Notes: generated by a model from the letters alone, not told the origin. DNA of 64,000 nucleotides from Synechococcus sp. PROS-9-1 (GCF_014279775.1 NZ_CP047961.1:1426001-1490000); one strand, 5' to 3'. Positions 1 to 10,466 are shown, counted from the stretch's first letter. Translations and numbers: made by a program.

Positions 1-1583
1 ATGCCACCCAAGGCTGGACCCTGCTGGTGCATGAAGTAGACCAACTCCGAGGCATACCGGAACGGGCCTTGCAGGCTTTGGCTGCCGCCGCCAAAGACGC
101 TGGAGATCTGCATCGCGATGGACAAGATCCCACAGCCTTGGAGGGGCCTTGGCGTCTTGGTCTCGATATGCCCAGATACCTACCCGTCCTGACCCATGCC
201 GACAACCGCAACCTGAGAGAAACCGTTTACCGGGCACAGGTCAGTCGAGCGAGCTCCGGAGAGCTCGACAACACTCCTCTCATCGAGGAGATCCTCGACC
301 TACGGACCCATCAGGCTGCACGCCTTGGCTACCAAAACTGGGCCGAACGAAGCCTGGCCTCAAAAATGGCTGACAACGTACAAGCCGTTGAACAGCTTCT
401 TGAAGAACTTCGCGTTGCAGCCCTGCCCGTCGCGGAACAAGAGATTGATGAACTGAGGGACTGTGCTCGTCATCATGGTGCGACAGAAGCGGATGATTTC
501 AGCCCCTGGGATGTGAGCTACTGGGCGGAGAAACTTCGTCAAGAGCGGTTCAACCTCAATCAAGAGGAGTTGCGTCCATGGTTTCCACTTCCACAAGTAC
601 TAGATGGCCTTTTCCATCTTTGCGAACGCTTGTTCTCCATCCAGATTGAAGCTGCTGATGGCGAAGCACCGATCTGGCATCAGGATGTGCGCTTTTTCAG
701 AGTCAACGATCAAGAAGGCCAACCCCTCGCAGCCTTTTATCTCGATCCCTTCAGCCGACCGGCCAGCAAGCGAGGTGGAGCCTGGATGGATGAATGTCTA
801 AACCGGTCTCGCAATTCTGAGGGTGAGCTCACCCACCCTGTGGCCTATCTGATTTGCAACCAGACCCCACCTGCTGGAGACGTCCCAAGCCTGATGAGTT
901 TCGAAGAGGTGGAGACCCTCTTTCATGAGTTTGGCCATGGGCTTCAACACATGCTCACCACGGTGGAACATCCTCAAGCCGCCGGAATCAACAATGTGGA
1001 ATGGGACGCGGTCGAGCTTCCCAGTCAGTTCATGGAGAATTGGTGCCTTGATCACCAGACCCTGATGGGAATGGCCCGTCATTGGAAAACAGGGGAACCA
1101 TTGCCTGAAGAGGACTACAACAAACTGCGCAACAGCCGCACCTTCATGCAGGGATGCGGAACGCTCCGCCAGGTTCATTTCGCTTTGACCGATTTACGTC
1201 TTCACAGCACTTGGACAACCGAGCTTGGTCAATCCCCTGATGCATTCAGACGCTCGATTGCAAACAACACAACCGTATTGCCACCGATCCCGGAAGATCG
1301 ATTCCTTTGCGCCTTCGGCCATATTTTTGCTGGTGGATACTCCGCTGGTTATTACTCTTACAAGTGGGCAGAGGTCTTAAGCGCCGATGCTTTTGCCGCT
1401 TTCGAGGAAGTTGGACTCGATCGAGAAGCGGACGTACAAGCCACCGGTCAACGCTTCCGCAACACGGTTCTCAGCCTCGGAGGAAGTCAGCGTCCAGCTG
1501 ATGTCTACAAATCCTTCAGGGGTCGAACGGCCAGCACTGATGCATTAATTCGCCATTCTGGACTGGCAGCAGCCGGTCGTTGA
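1..1583 (+). CDS. prlC: M3-family oligopeptidase (oligopeptidase A-like), 5' partial
   Basis: This is a zinc metallopeptidase of the thimet oligopeptidase family, which degrades short cytoplasmic peptides. The zinc motif HEFGH is encoded at about 924-938, and the downstream VELPSQFMENW segment carries the third zinc ligand and is typical of the family. The reading frame is open to the first base of the window (a GTG at 27 is only an internal candidate), and full-length family members are near 700 residues. The N-terminal quarter or so therefore lies upstream of the window. It ends at TGA 1581-1583. The family assignment is secure; the symbol is by similarity. Confidence 0.9.
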   Translation, partial: ATQGWTLLVHEVDQLRGIPERALQALAAAAKDAGDLHRDGQDPTALEGPWRLGLDMPRYLPVLTHADNRNLRETVYRAQVSRASSGELDNTPLIEEILDLRTHQAARLGYQNWAERSLASKMADNVQAVEQLLEELRVAALPVAEQEIDELRDCARHHGATEADDFSPWDVSYWAEKLRQERFNLNQEELRPWFPLPQVLDGLFHLCERLFSIQIEAADGEAPIWHQDVRFFRVNDQEGQPLAAFYLDPFSRPASKRGGAWMDECLNRSRNSEGELTHPVAYLICNQTPPAGDVPSLMSFEEVETLFHEFGHGLQHMLTTVEHPQAAGINNVEWDAVELPSQFMENWCLDHQTLMGMARHWKTGEPLPEEDYNKLRNSRTFMQGCGTLRQVHFALTDLRLHSTWTTELGQSPDAFRRSIANNTTVLPPIPEDRFLCAFGHIFAGGYSAGYYSYKWAEVLSADAFAAFEEVGLDREADVQATGQRFRNTVLSLGGSQRPADVYKSFRGRTASTDALIRHSGLAAAGR

Positions 1584-1808
1584 GCTTGCAGATATGGACC
1601 ATGACCTGCTTGCGCTGAGTTCTAGCTGGACCCCCGCTCAATCCGCTCGATCAGAGCTGCAGTTTGAAGAAAGGGATAAGCCGTAGAGATTGTCTTGCGG
1701 AGCTCCTGAAAGACGTCGCCATGTTTATCGTGACGGCGCCAGGAGCCTGCATCACTGCCGGAACAGTTGAGAGGACCTGAGGAGTCCCCTACTCCTGGAT
1801 GTATTCGC

Positions 1809-2438
1809 TCAATCAACAAGCAGTGATTCGATCAACAGATCGAGCGATTTGGGATGTGACATCAATTGCTGATGCGTCCAGACGGGCACAGCTGTGCTCT
1901 TCCCGATTGGAAGCACGGCTTGCCACCCAGGGCACACCATGAGATCCCAATAGCAGAAGAAGCTCAGGCACTCCACAGCCTGCAACTCGGCGTAATCGCG
2001 ATTCAAGGAGCACAGCAGGGGACTACCGCGCTTCATGTCTGCCAAACCGGCAAACAACCAGCCAGGAAGGCACTGTGCTGTGAACGTTCCCTGGTGAGGG
2101 CTGCCAACACTAATGAACCGATGCGTTCGCTTGGCGCCTCCCAACTCTTGCAGCCAAGTCCGAGCAATCACCCCACCCATTGAAAAGCCAAGAAGGTCAA
2201 TCGGCGTCTTCGGTCCCCAACGTTCTTGAATCAGGCCATCCAGCTGCTGAGCGAGCTTGCGTAACGGAATCGCACCGAATCGATGAGGCAAATGAGGAGA
2301 AAAGACTGAACGATGTTGTCCTTCAAGACGACGCTCCAGGCGAGAGAACAACCGGGGCGTATCGAGAAGGCCGTGCACCAAAACAAGGGGTCGGGTGGCA
2401 GCTTCAGGTTGCATCAAAAACCCTGCTGATCTGACCAA
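1809..2438 (-). CDS. alpha/beta hydrolase, lipase-like
   Basis: A 209-residue alpha/beta hydrolase. An N-terminal VHGLLDTP segment forms the oxyanion-hole region, and LLGFSMGGVIARTW contains the G-x-S-x-G nucleophile elbow near residue 88. A GSPHQGT segment resembles that of triacylglycerol lipase-like and PGAP1-like proteins. The substrate is unknown. Its 5' end overlaps the 3' end of folB by 25 bases, so the true start may be the internal Met at residue 9 (MQPEAATR). It is cotranscribed in the order proA-folB-hydrolase. No signal peptide is visible, so it is probably cytoplasmic. Confidence 0.8.
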   Translation of the reverse strand: MVRSAGFLMQPEAATRPLVLVHGLLDTPRLFSRLERRLEGQHRSVFSPHLPHRFGAIPLRKLAQQLDGLIQERWGPKTPIDLLGFSMGGVIARTWLQELGGAKRTHRFISVGSPHQGTFTAQCLPGWLFAGLADMKRGSPLLCSLNRDYAELQAVECLSFFCYWDLMVCPGWQAVLPIGKSTAVPVWTHQQLMSHPKSLDLLIESLLVD

Positions 2439-2788
2439 TTACGCCGGCGCTCAATGGCAACCGTGCCTGTAAAACCAGGAATAGGAGGGCGGCACTTTTG
2501 CAAGACCAGATGCATTGGCAAGGGGCCATAGAGACGTTCCAACACCTCAAAGACCTCCTCACTGAAACGCTCAATGGTGAGGCAACTCAGCTCACTCACC
2601 AACATTTGAAGCGCCAGCACTGCCAGGCTGTAATCGGCGGTCGCGCTGAGATCATCGGACGTCGCCGATTCACTCAGATCTAAACCCAACGTGATGTCGA
2701 GTTGAAACCATTGGCCATCCCGTCGTTCATGGTCCAGAACTCCAACATGAGCCCAGAGGCGCAGATCATGGATATGAATCAAATCCAC
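2414..2788 (-). CDS. folB: dihydroneopterin aldolase
   Basis: Converts 7,8-dihydroneopterin to 6-hydroxymethyl-7,8-dihydropterin and glycolaldehyde in folate synthesis. At 124 residues it is the normal length. Family features visible are the opening IHDLRLWAHVGVLDHE (family form: ..GxHGVxxxE), the TADYSxxV segment that shapes the pterin pocket, and TIERFSEEV followed later by VLQKCRPPIPG, which contains the catalytic Lys region. It starts 5 bases downstream of the proA stop codon, so the two are probably cotranscribed. Confidence 0.93.
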   Translation of the reverse strand: MDLIHIHDLRLWAHVGVLDHERRDGQWFQLDITLGLDLSESATSDDLSATADYSLAVLALQMLVSELSCLTIERFSEEVFEVLERLYGPLPMHLVLQKCRPPIPGFTGTVAIERRRNWSDQQGF

Positions 2789-2793
2789 GGGAG

Positions 2794-4116
2794 TTACTTC
2801 GTAGCGGTGGGTAGATCGCGATGGCTGAACTGTTCACGCCCCTCAGCAAAATCAGCAGCGATATGCCCCTCACCGCGCAATCGGTAGCGATAGGTCACCA
2901 ATCCTTCCAGCCCTACAGGACCACGCGGCGGCAAGGTCTGGGTGCTAATGCCAACCTCTGCACCAAAGCCGTAGCGAAAGCCATCAGCGAAGCGGGTTGA
3001 GCAGTTGTGATACACACCGGCGCTATCAACTGCCCGCAAGAACCGTTCTGCAGTGCCTTGATTCAGCGTTGCAATGGCCTCGGTATGGCGTGAGCCATAC
3101 CTCCTTATATGTTCGAGGGCTTCGTCGAAATCCTTCACCACTCGTACAGCAAGCACGAGATCTAGATATTCCTGGCTCCAATCATCACTGGTGGCGACCT
3201 GCTCCACCCCTAAGCCTCTACTCGCCTCATCGCCGCGCAAGCACACACCAGCATCTTTGAAGGCTGGAACAGCCTTTTTTAGAAAGGTTGGCGCAATCGT
3301 CTGATGAACCAGGAGCGTCTCAATTGCATTGCAAGCCGCCGGGTATTGGGTCTTGCTATCGATCGCAATGCGCAAAGCCTGCGCACAATCGACCTCCTCA
3401 TCCACATAAAAATGGCAAACACCATCGGCATGGCCAAGGACCGGAATTCGGGTGTTGTCCTGGATGAAACGGACCAGCTCGTTGCTACCCCGAGGAATAA
3501 TCAAGTCCACAAGACCATCGAGCCGGAGCAGAGCCAAGCTCTCCGCTCGGGTTGTTAGTAAATCCAAGGCATCTGCAGACACCGATGTGCCATCGAGGCC
3601 CTCTTTTAACGACTGCATCACAGCGTGATTGGTGCACTTGGCCTCGCTGCCACCCTTCAGGATTGCGCCGTTGCCTGAACGAATCGCCAGTGCCGCGATT
3701 TGGATCACAGCGTCAGGCCTCGCCTCAAAAATCACCCCTAAAACCCCGAGAGGGACCGTGACGCGCTCCAAGACCAAGCCATCGGCAAGCTCGCGATGCA
3801 ACTGCCTGGCACCCAGAGGGTCATCCAGTGCCGACAATTGACGAACGCCATCAATGGCTCCGGCCAGCTTGCCCGCATCCAATTTGAGACGTGCAACCAA
3901 GGCAGGGGCTAAACCATCAGCGGAGGCCTGTGCGAGATCGTCTGCATTTGCGGCAACAATGCGATCAGCATGGGTCTCAAGTGAGGAAGCCATCGACAAA
4001 AGCGCCTGTTGGCGCTGTTGATTTGAGCTCTGTCCCAAGCCAACAGCAGCACGCCGAACCGCTGTAGCCAGGAGCAACAGATCTGCTGATGGTTCGGGCA
4101 CACCCTGACTGGTCAT
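2794..4116 (-). CDS. proA: gamma-glutamyl phosphate reductase
   Basis: Reduces gamma-glutamyl phosphate with NADPH to glutamate semialdehyde, the second step of proline synthesis. The 440-residue protein has the aldehyde-dehydrogenase-like fold. Visible landmarks are [19 protein letters not shown], the cofactor-binding [12 protein letters not shown], and [15 protein letters not shown] with the catalytic Cys, followed by a conserved [22 protein letters not shown]. It is the first gene of the proA-folB-hydrolase group. The glutamate 5-kinase gene proB is not in the window. Confidence 0.96.
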   Translation of the reverse strand: MTSQGVPEPSADLLLLATAVRRAAVGLGQSSNQQRQQALLSMASSLETHADRIVAANADDLAQASADGLAPALVARLKLDAGKLAGAIDGVRQLSALDDPLGARQLHRELADGLVLERVTVPLGVLGVIFEARPDAVIQIAALAIRSGNGAILKGGSEAKCTNHAVMQSLKEGLDGTSVSADALDLLTTRAESLALLRLDGLVDLIIPRGSNELVRFIQDNTRIPVLGHADGVCHFYVDEEVDCAQALRIAIDSKTQYPAACNAIETLLVHQTIAPTFLKKAVPAFKDAGVCLRGDEASRGLGVEQVATSDDWSQEYLDLVLAVRVVKDFDEALEHIRRYGSRHTEAIATLNQGTAERFLRAVDSAGVYHNCSTRFADGFRYGFGAEVGISTQTLPPRGPVGLEGLVTYRYRLRGEGHIAADFAEGREQFSHRDLPTATK

Positions 4117-4156
4117 CGTCGCGCGCTTGTTCTTTGCTTCATCATCTCGTTTCGCC

Positions 4157-5050
4157 TCACGTCAAGCGTTCGATGGCCAGTCGTGCAGCCCCAAGACGAC
4201 CTGCTCCATTCCCTAGGGCACAAGCTTCAATGCGCAGCCCTTCACGACTCACGGCCTGGACCCGTTGCTGAATTTCCTTGCGCAGCGAAGGAAGGAAATG
4301 AGAGGCAGCTCCAGATATTCCGCCACCAAGCAGAACCATTTCTGGCGTGAACATGTACACCAAAGAGCTGATCCCTACACCGAGTGTGGTCCCGTAACAG
4401 GACCACACAGCTTGCGCGTCGGCATCGCCATTCCCAGCCAAGGCTGCCAACTCAGCCGGATCTCCATCCCACAGTCGCCTCAGCGCCGAAATGTTGGCAA
4501 ATTGCTCAAGGCTGCCGCCATTACCGCTGTTGCAGGAAGGTCCGTTGGGATCGAGACCAATCAGACCCGGTTCAGCCGCGGCCCCGTTGTGACCCGTGAA
4601 TAAACGGCCGGAAAGCATCACGCCTCCGCCCACACCAGTACCAAGAGTGAGCATGACCACATCGGAATAACCCTGCGCCGCCCCCTTCCACGCCTCGCCC
4701 ACCAAGGCACAGTTACCGTCATTGGCCAGGGTGACTCGTCGCTGAAGACGAGGCTCCAACCAATCAGCAAGAGGCACCTCCTCCCAACCAGGCAAGTTGA
4801 TACAAACTCTTGCCACACGCGCCCTCACATCCATCGGACCGGGCAAACCGATCCCAACGAGCAAGGCGCGGTGATCGGGATCCAAAGCTTCAATCGCTTC
4901 GACCAAGGCGATACAAACAGCACCTGGTGTTGCTGGCTGAGGGGTTTGTATCTGCTGCTTCTGAAGAAGAAAGCCGTCTGCTGAGAAACGACCCAGCTTG
5001 ATCGCCGTTCCACCCAAATCAACTCCGATCACTTCCGAGGGATACATCAC
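4157..5050 (-). CDS. ROK-family sugar kinase (glucokinase-like)
   Basis: ROK-family ATP-dependent sugar kinase, 297 residues. The N-terminal phosphate motif is [16 protein letters not shown], the sugar-binding segment [13 protein letters not shown] supplies the catalytic Asp, and [10 protein letters not shown] and LGGGISGA are nucleotide-binding. The usual ROK zinc site is not intact: the E-x-G-H segment reads EPGL, and C-x-C-G-x-x-G-C reads CNSGNGGS. Glucose is the likeliest substrate by family, but this is not proven by the sequence. It lies directly downstream of the large TamB-like gene with no spacer, suggesting a shared transcript. Confidence 0.85.
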   Translation of the reverse strand: MMYPSEVIGVDLGGTAIKLGRFSADGFLLQKQQIQTPQPATPGAVCIALVEAIEALDPDHRALLVGIGLPGPMDVRARVARVCINLPGWEEVPLADWLEPRLQRRVTLANDGNCALVGEAWKGAAQGYSDVVMLTLGTGVGGGVMLSGRLFTGHNGAAAEPGLIGLDPNGPSCNSGNGGSLEQFANISALRRLWDGDPAELAALAGNGDADAQAVWSCYGTTLGVGISSLVYMFTPEMVLLGGGISGAASHFLPSLRKEIQQRVQAVSREGLRIEACALGNGAGRLGAARLAIERLT

Positions 5051-8000
5051 TTAGAACCGGAAGAAAAGCTGCAGTTGGCTTTGCCAAGTACCTTGGGAAT
5101 CAACAGCCCCAGAAATGCTTAGATTTTGATCTATTTGGTAACTAAGGCTTCCCTGAGGAGGAATATCATTGCGATTAGGTGCAGCTAGAATAGATAAATC
5201 AAAGCGGTCCGTAATGTTCACTCCAAAATCAGTCAAAACTGCCATTTGTGGCGGAACACGACCTGAAACTCGCTCACTATTGTCATCCACTGCAGGCGTG
5301 ACATAAGTGGGATAGAGAGCGAATTGAAGCCTCTGTTGAAAAGCATCGGTGAATGTTCCCAACACCGGTGAAAGCAGAGATTGGCCAAGCACCGCTGCTA
5401 GAGCAGTGCCTGCACCTGCGCCAGAGAGTCCGGCTAACGAGTTACCACCGATTAAGCCAAGCAACTGGGGCTGCGACATTGGAGGCGAGCTTCTTAAACG
5501 AATGCCATTAGAGAGACGATTAGCTGGACCTTCGGCTTGAAGCATCACTTTCACCAAACGCAATTCACCTCCAGCGCCAAGAGTGCCTGTGCCATTGGTA
5601 TCAAAAACGGTTGTGTTTGAAGGATTACTCCCAAAACCAAGGTTGACACTATCTGAGACCCTGGTCTTCATTGCAATATCCATATAAGGGATCAGACCCT
5701 GCGAAGGAGTGAAGACAGCCACATTCGGAGCTTTACGATCCAAATTAAAGTTGCTCGTGAACAGCCAAATACGCCCTGTAAGCAACTGCAATACACCTCT
5801 TAGCTCAATATTTGGATCCAGAGGACCATTAAGAGAGATTGATCCTGCTGTGGTGAAATTGGCTAAATCAGGCAAAGTAGTTAAAGATTTGACTTGGACT
5901 TTCAAATCAGGTCCAAACCGCACCCGAAAGTCGTCAAAAGTAATGAATGGCAAATTGGGTAGAGATGTCTTAAAACTCTTATTTGGATTTTCCTCAACAT
6001 TGGGTCCGAGCGAAACAAGTGGGGCTTTAAAATTCCAATCTTCTTCAAGCAAAGCATTAGCTGAGATGAAAGAGCTGGCAGGATCCACCTGATTGCCCTT
6101 CTTAGCACTATCTGCATTACTGGTTTTTGATCTTCTGAACAGAGATCGGTTCGGAGTAATCGCCCCTTCACTCAACTGAAGATTCCCTTGGAAATCGGGA
6201 CTCACAAGTGCTCCTCTCACGAGAAGATCAGCAGCAACTGCTACATCAGCGGTGGGCACCTTGATTCGAGCCTGCTCAACAGTGATCGCCAGCGGCACCT
6301 CCTCCGGCGCAGGATTAAACAACTTCAGTGCTCCACTGGCCTGAATGGTTCCTGAGCGACCAATTCGCCCCTTAAATTCCTGCACCTCAAGGCGATCGAA
6401 ATCGAACAAAATGGAACTTTTGACCTTGCTAATAATTTGGTTCTGAACAACAAATTCGCCATCATTCATCACGATGAATCCATTGGCCTCAGGGGCCAGA
6501 AGGCTGCCGCCAATTAACAACCTGAGATCAGTATTTCCCTGACTCCAAGCGACCACATCTCTTGACAATCCAGCCAGGAAGTGAAGACCATCACCATGAC
6601 TTTCAACCCTGACATCCAAGGGTCGCTCGGGCGTCAGGGGGACTTGCCCAATCAACGTCAGCGGCTCATCAGCACCCTCTGCCCGCAAAGCCAAATCAAG
6701 CTGCAACGACTCATTAGCAAGCAAAACCTGACCACGATCGAGTGCAATCGGCTCCTGACCCACACGGGCCTCCTCCAGCACCAGCTCCGTCGTCAGTTTT
6801 GGTGACCCCTGACCCAAGCGATAGCTGCCCGAAAGCCCCAAAGCCCCTTGTAAGGCTGGTGGCACAGGTGCCACCAGTGCAAGAAGGCTGAACGGCAAAT
6901 GTGCCAAAGAGAAGCTGCCTTCTCCGGCATGCAGGGGCCCCTTGAGCTCAGCGATGAACGGTTTCACCTGCAGGGCAAGATCTTCGTCTTCACCATCGAT
7001 CCAAAGATGACCTCGCGCGGTGAGATCCACCTCGAGGCGATTAAAACTTGGCCCCTGAACATCAACAACAGCGTCGACTTGACCGCTTAGATCTTCAGGA
7101 TGAAACGCTTTTTTCTCTCTGCGATCACGACGGGCATCCGCTAGTGCCAATTGCGATCCCCTAAGGGCCCTCAACTGACCATCCAGAGATCCACCAAAGG
7201 TGTTGACCAACAAGGTGCCTAGGTCAGTGGCATCGCCCTGATACGGGGGCAGAGCCTGGGTCAGCTGTGGGAGGCTGAGCGCACTGGCTGTTAGCCAGCG
7301 CGCACTCAAGCCACGGGCCTGAAGGTTGGCGTTCAGTCCAGCATTGCGATATCCATCAGCCTCAAAAGTGATCTGCCCGCTATCACGAGGCAACAGCTCG
7401 CCGCTGATGTCATACCGATCATTTTTGTACTTGGCAGTGATCAGAGCTTGGCGCAACTGAATCCCCAGCAATCCCGGTTGCGCAAGCTTCAGATCGGCCG
7501 ACATGCTCCAAGGCCCCAAGCTCAAATCACCCGAACCACTTAAACGGCCATATACCCCTTCCCATCGCGGTTTTGGAGGCAAGACCAACTCAAAACCATC
7601 CACACTCAGGTCTTTTGCTGTCCAGCGGTAAAGGGCAGGGCTACCACTGATCTGAAGCTCACCGTTCCTGCGCTGTAAGCGAAAGCTTTCTGGCAACCAA
7701 TTGTCCCCGATTTGAGCCTCCAAGGAGCCAGGAATCAAAGCTCCAACGGATGCCATCTGGAGCTGACCACCACCACCAGGTCGTCCTTTTAAACGGCCTT
7801 TCCAACGTTCAATAAGGCGAATAGCTCCCGCACGAGGGCTATGGACTTCGATCTGAAGATCAGGCTGCAACGACTGAAGAGGACCACGAACCTCCCCATG
7901 GGCCGCAATCGTGCCGTCCATCGTCGTGCCAAGAAGAGAACCGATCCTGCTGAGCGGATAGGCCCGTAAGCGCACATTGGATTGCAACGCGCCAAACTTC

Positions 8001-9496
8001 AGCCCACCCTTCCCGATTTGAAGGGGCAATACAGCATCTGCATTGAGCTGAGGGCTGCTGAAGCGATTCAGACTCAATAAGCCCTGATCTGAGGACCAAT
8101 CGGCCTGAAGAGACCAACGTTCAAGCAAAGGATTGCTGTCCTGGTGGAGCGCCAACTGAAGTTGAGGCGACAGGCTGGGGCCTAACAGACGCAACTCTCC
8201 ATTGAGAGAGGCTTTGGTCCCCAACAGCTCAGGAATCAAAGGGAGTCCCTTCCAGGCACTCCCCACCAGTTGAAGCTGCTTCGTCTTGATATCCAGTAGC
8301 GGATACAAGGCACCCTGCGCCTTAACCGATACACCTGGAGCCTCTAAAGCCAATGTTTCGAGCCTGGCTTTCCATGCCTTCGGGCGGCGCCCATCTCCAC
8401 GCACCTGCAGATCAATCGCAACGGGTTGATCCAGCACGTTGGCCTCGGGAAATCGCCATCGCCCTGAAAGTTTGAAACGGGGCTGAGACCAGTCACCATC
8501 AAGGCTCAGAGCCAACTGATTGTCCTGATTCAGCTCCTTCAGGGTGGCGCTTAAATCAAAGCGCTGATTCAGATCAAAGCGACCGCCCAAACTGGCCCTA
8601 TAAGGGCCATACCGCCACTGACTGCGGGGAATCGTGAGTCGATCCACATCACAGTGGAGGCGCAGCTGTCGCGATGCAAGCGTGTGCTGAAGCGGCTTAC
8701 CGCTGGCCCTCAAGCCCACGATGGAAAGTCCACCACCACAGCTGGTCTGACCTCGATTCCATTCGAAACTGAGATCACCACCTACTTGGCCCCTCAGTTG
8801 GATGGGCTGCGCCATCGGAAGCAACCCTTGCAAGCGGTCCAGGCGAATCCGCTTCAGACGCGTCGTGAGCAGAAATTCAGGACGATCCCAGTGAGCCCTC
8901 CCTCTCACCTTCACCGAGCCTCGATCGGGGAGACCAATTTGAAAAGCACCATCAGCCCATTTCTCATTGAGACGGAGACGGGTAGCTCCCGCCAAAGAGA
9001 GTTGAAGGTCGGATGGCTCAACACGAATTTGAGCTGGATCGATCAGCCGCACTCGCAGGTCGACTCGATGAAGAAACTCACCGTTTGGCCGAGGGCCTGG
9101 CACCCAAAACTGCCCTTGCTGATTGCGGCTTAGGGAGACGTTGGTCCCTTTCAGTCGGGCTACGACCACCAGCCGCAAATGGCGAATACTGGAGAGAGGA
9201 TCAATCCCCAAGCTGAGTTTCTGGACACGAAGGGTTGAGGCATCCTTCGTTCCAGGAAGAATTTTGATCGGTCCGATCCCAATTCCATCAAGACCAAGAC
9301 CGCGATAAGGGCCGATCTCAATCGGATGCCCAAGTGGTACTGAAAATTGCTGTTCAAGGGAAGGACGCAGGCCATTCACCGCCCGTGCAATTAATCGGTC
9401 AGCAGTGATCCAAACGGCAGCAGCAGCAACAACTGTGAGGCCAAGCCCAGAGATCACCACTCGTGGAGCCATCGCGCTTTTGCCTGTGCTCCCCAT
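5051..9496 (-). CDS. TamB/DUF490-family envelope protein, 1481 residues
   Basis: A very large protein with one N-terminal membrane anchor (about residues 10-30) and a long extension rich in short beta-strands with regularly spaced Gly and Asp. It ends in the conserved C-terminal DUF490 block (GGxLxLxxGxI-type strands at about 1130-1250, then a segment ending in LQLFFRF). By family, TamB/YdbH-type proteins form hydrophobic grooves spanning the periplasm and work in outer-membrane protein insertion or lipid transport with an Omp85 partner. No Omp85 gene is nearby. The ATG at 9496 gives the anchor; the divergent Ycf51 gene begins 64 bases away. Confidence 0.85.
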   Translation of the reverse strand: MGSTGKSAMAPRVVISGLGLTVVAAAAVWITADRLIARAVNGLRPSLEQQFSVPLGHPIEIGPYRGLGLDGIGIGPIKILPGTKDASTLRVQKLSLGIDPLSSIRHLRLVVVARLKGTNVSLSRNQQGQFWVPGPRPNGEFLHRVDLRVRLIDPAQIRVEPSDLQLSLAGATRLRLNEKWADGAFQIGLPDRGSVKVRGRAHWDRPEFLLTTRLKRIRLDRLQGLLPMAQPIQLRGQVGGDLSFEWNRGQTSCGGGLSIVGLRASGKPLQHTLASRQLRLHCDVDRLTIPRSQWRYGPYRASLGGRFDLNQRFDLSATLKELNQDNQLALSLDGDWSQPRFKLSGRWRFPEANVLDQPVAIDLQVRGDGRRPKAWKARLETLALEAPGVSVKAQGALYPLLDIKTKQLQLVGSAWKGLPLIPELLGTKASLNGELRLLGPSLSPQLQLALHQDSNPLLERWSLQADWSSDQGLLSLNRFSSPQLNADAVLPLQIGKGGLKFGALQSNVRLRAYPLSRIGSLLGTTMDGTIAAHGEVRGPLQSLQPDLQIEVHSPRAGAIRLIERWKGRLKGRPGGGGQLQMASVGALIPGSLEAQIGDNWLPESFRLQRRNGELQISGSPALYRWTAKDLSVDGFELVLPPKPRWEGVYGRLSGSGDLSLGPWSMSADLKLAQPGLLGIQLRQALITAKYKNDRYDISGELLPRDSGQITFEADGYRNAGLNANLQARGLSARWLTASALSLPQLTQALPPYQGDATDLGTLLVNTFGGSLDGQLRALRGSQLALADARRDRREKKAFHPEDLSGQVDAVVDVQGPSFNRLEVDLTARGHLWIDGEDEDLALQVKPFIAELKGPLHAGEGSFSLAHLPFSLLALVAPVPPALQGALGLSGSYRLGQGSPKLTTELVLEEARVGQEPIALDRGQVLLANESLQLDLALRAEGADEPLTLIGQVPLTPERPLDVRVESHGDGLHFLAGLSRDVVAWSQGNTDLRLLIGGSLLAPEANGFIVMNDGEFVVQNQIISKVKSSILFDFDRLEVQEFKGRIGRSGTIQASGALKLFNPAPEEVPLAITVEQARIKVPTADVAVAADLLVRGALVSPDFQGNLQLSEGAITPNRSLFRRSKTSNADSAKKGNQVDPASSFISANALLEEDWNFKAPLVSLGPNVEENPNKSFKTSLPNLPFITFDDFRVRFGPDLKVQVKSLTTLPDLANFTTAGSISLNGPLDPNIELRGVLQLLTGRIWLFTSNFNLDRKAPNVAVFTPSQGLIPYMDIAMKTRVSDSVNLGFGSNPSNTTVFDTNGTGTLGAGGELRLVKVMLQAEGPANRLSNGIRLRSSPPMSQPQLLGLIGGNSLAGLSGAGAGTALAAVLGQSLLSPVLGTFTDAFQQRLQFALYPTYVTPAVDDNSERVSGRVPPQMAVLTDFGVNITDRFDLSILAAPNRNDIPPQGSLSYQIDQNLSISGAVDSQGTWQSQLQLFFRF

Positions 9497-9560
9497 TGAT
9501 GAGCGTCATCCCAGCCAAGGTCGACGCAATATAGGGAGGAGATTTGACAGTAACCAGCCC

Positions 9561-10001
9561 ATGCCGCTGCCTGAATTATTGGAGGTATCCAGCAAATGGC
9601 TGGCCTGGAGTGGTCTGGGCCTCTCTGTTCTAACGGTGGTTGCGTTCGTTACCCGTTGGGGACTGCGTTTTCGCCTTGTTGGCGTCAGTAGCTTTACGTT
9701 CTTATTAGCGGTGAGTTGCTGGGCTTTTTCAATTAGTTATTCGCCCCCAGTGCGCGTGGAAGGAGCTCGACAAGTGCCAATTGTGTTTGATAACGGCACC
9801 GATCTTGTGGTGGCACAGGCTTCCAATGATTTTGAACAAGAAGCGATTACACCCACCCTGAACCAGATCGCTGAGAACCTCCGCCCCGGAGGCCGCAGCA
9901 GGGAAGTGCGTGTTCGACTTCGGCAGCTTCAGGCCGTGAGCGAAGGAACCTCAAAACCCGTGGTGCTCGGAGAAACCAAACGAGACTTCAGTCAGGGATG
10001 A
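9561..10001 (+). CDS. ycf51: Ycf51-family (DUF2518) membrane protein
   Basis: A 146-residue member of the Ycf51/DUF2518 family, which is conserved in cyanobacteria and some plastids and whose function is unknown to me. Two hydrophobic segments lie near residues 14-33 and 38-60. They are followed by a soluble domain containing PVRVEGARQVPIVFDNG and ending near the stop. The frame is open upstream to 9405, but that part runs into the divergent TamB gene, so ATG 9561 is the sensible start. The stop overlaps the next gene by 4 bases (ATGA). Confidence 0.88.
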   Translation: MPLPELLEVSSKWLAWSGLGLSVLTVVAFVTRWGLRFRLVGVSSFTFLLAVSCWAFSISYSPPVRVEGARQVPIVFDNGTDLVVAQASNDFEQEAITPTLNQIAENLRPGGRSREVRVRLRQLQAVSEGTSKPVVLGETKRDFSQG

Positions 10002-10402
10002 CCGCAAATGCCCCTCTCCATGCATTGCCGCAGGGTTTTCGCGATGAGCAGCTTGATTTGCAAAAGGCTGGTATTACCAACTGGGGGCAGTTACGCGAGC
10101 TCACAGATCAAAACCTCAGCCGTCTTGTCGCAACTGGGCGTTCCACAGCACGCAATCTCAAACGCCTCCGCGGCATCGCTGAGCTGGTGTGCTGTTTAGA
10201 ACTTGCCCCAGCCGATGCGGCTTTATTGATGCACTCAGGCTTTGCAACGGTCGCATCCATCGCCACCTCCTCCCCGCAGGAGATTACGAACCGCACCGGA
10301 CGCCTGGAACGCCAACTAGGAAGCGGCAGAGCTCCGGTTGTGGATCTTGCGATTGCCAAACACTGGATCCTGCTGGCGAAAGCCAGGCAAACCACGAACT
10401 GA
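9998..10402 (+). CDS. DUF4332-like helix-hairpin-helix protein
   Basis: A 134-residue soluble protein with two helix-hairpin-helix-like segments, each of the form 'L-x-x-x-G-I/F-x-T/N-x-x-x-L'. The first is near residue 22 (LQKAGITNWGQLREL) and the second near residue 80 (LMHSGFATVASIA). This layout matches DUF4332 proteins, which resemble the tandem HhH parts of ribosomal protein S13 and DNA-binding proteins. Its function is unknown. It overlaps ycf51 by 4 bases and so is translationally coupled to it. Confidence 0.75.
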   Translation: MTANAPLHALPQGFRDEQLDLQKAGITNWGQLRELTDQNLSRLVATGRSTARNLKRLRGIAELVCCLELAPADAALLMHSGFATVASIATSSPQEITNRTGRLERQLGSGRAPVVDLAIAKHWILLAKARQTTN

Positions 10403-10454
10403 CCGCTCAAGGCTGCAACCCTGGTCTCACCCCTATGGAATAGCTCTAGTTATT

Positions 10455-10462
10455 AAAGGAGG
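10455..10462 (+). promoter_or_regulatory. strong Shine-Dalgarno AAAGGAGG
   Basis: The octamer AAAGGAGG lies 4 bases before ATG 10467. Near-perfect Shine-Dalgarno sites are uncommon in this window, and this one fixes the start of the small secreted protein over the longer upstream-open frame. Confidence 0.7.
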
Positions 10463-10466
10463 AACC

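Noticed and set aside
1622-1819. 65-residue minus-strand frame after prlC
   Set aside because: No recognisable features; overlaps the end of the lipase-like gene. The 225-base gap appears non-coding.
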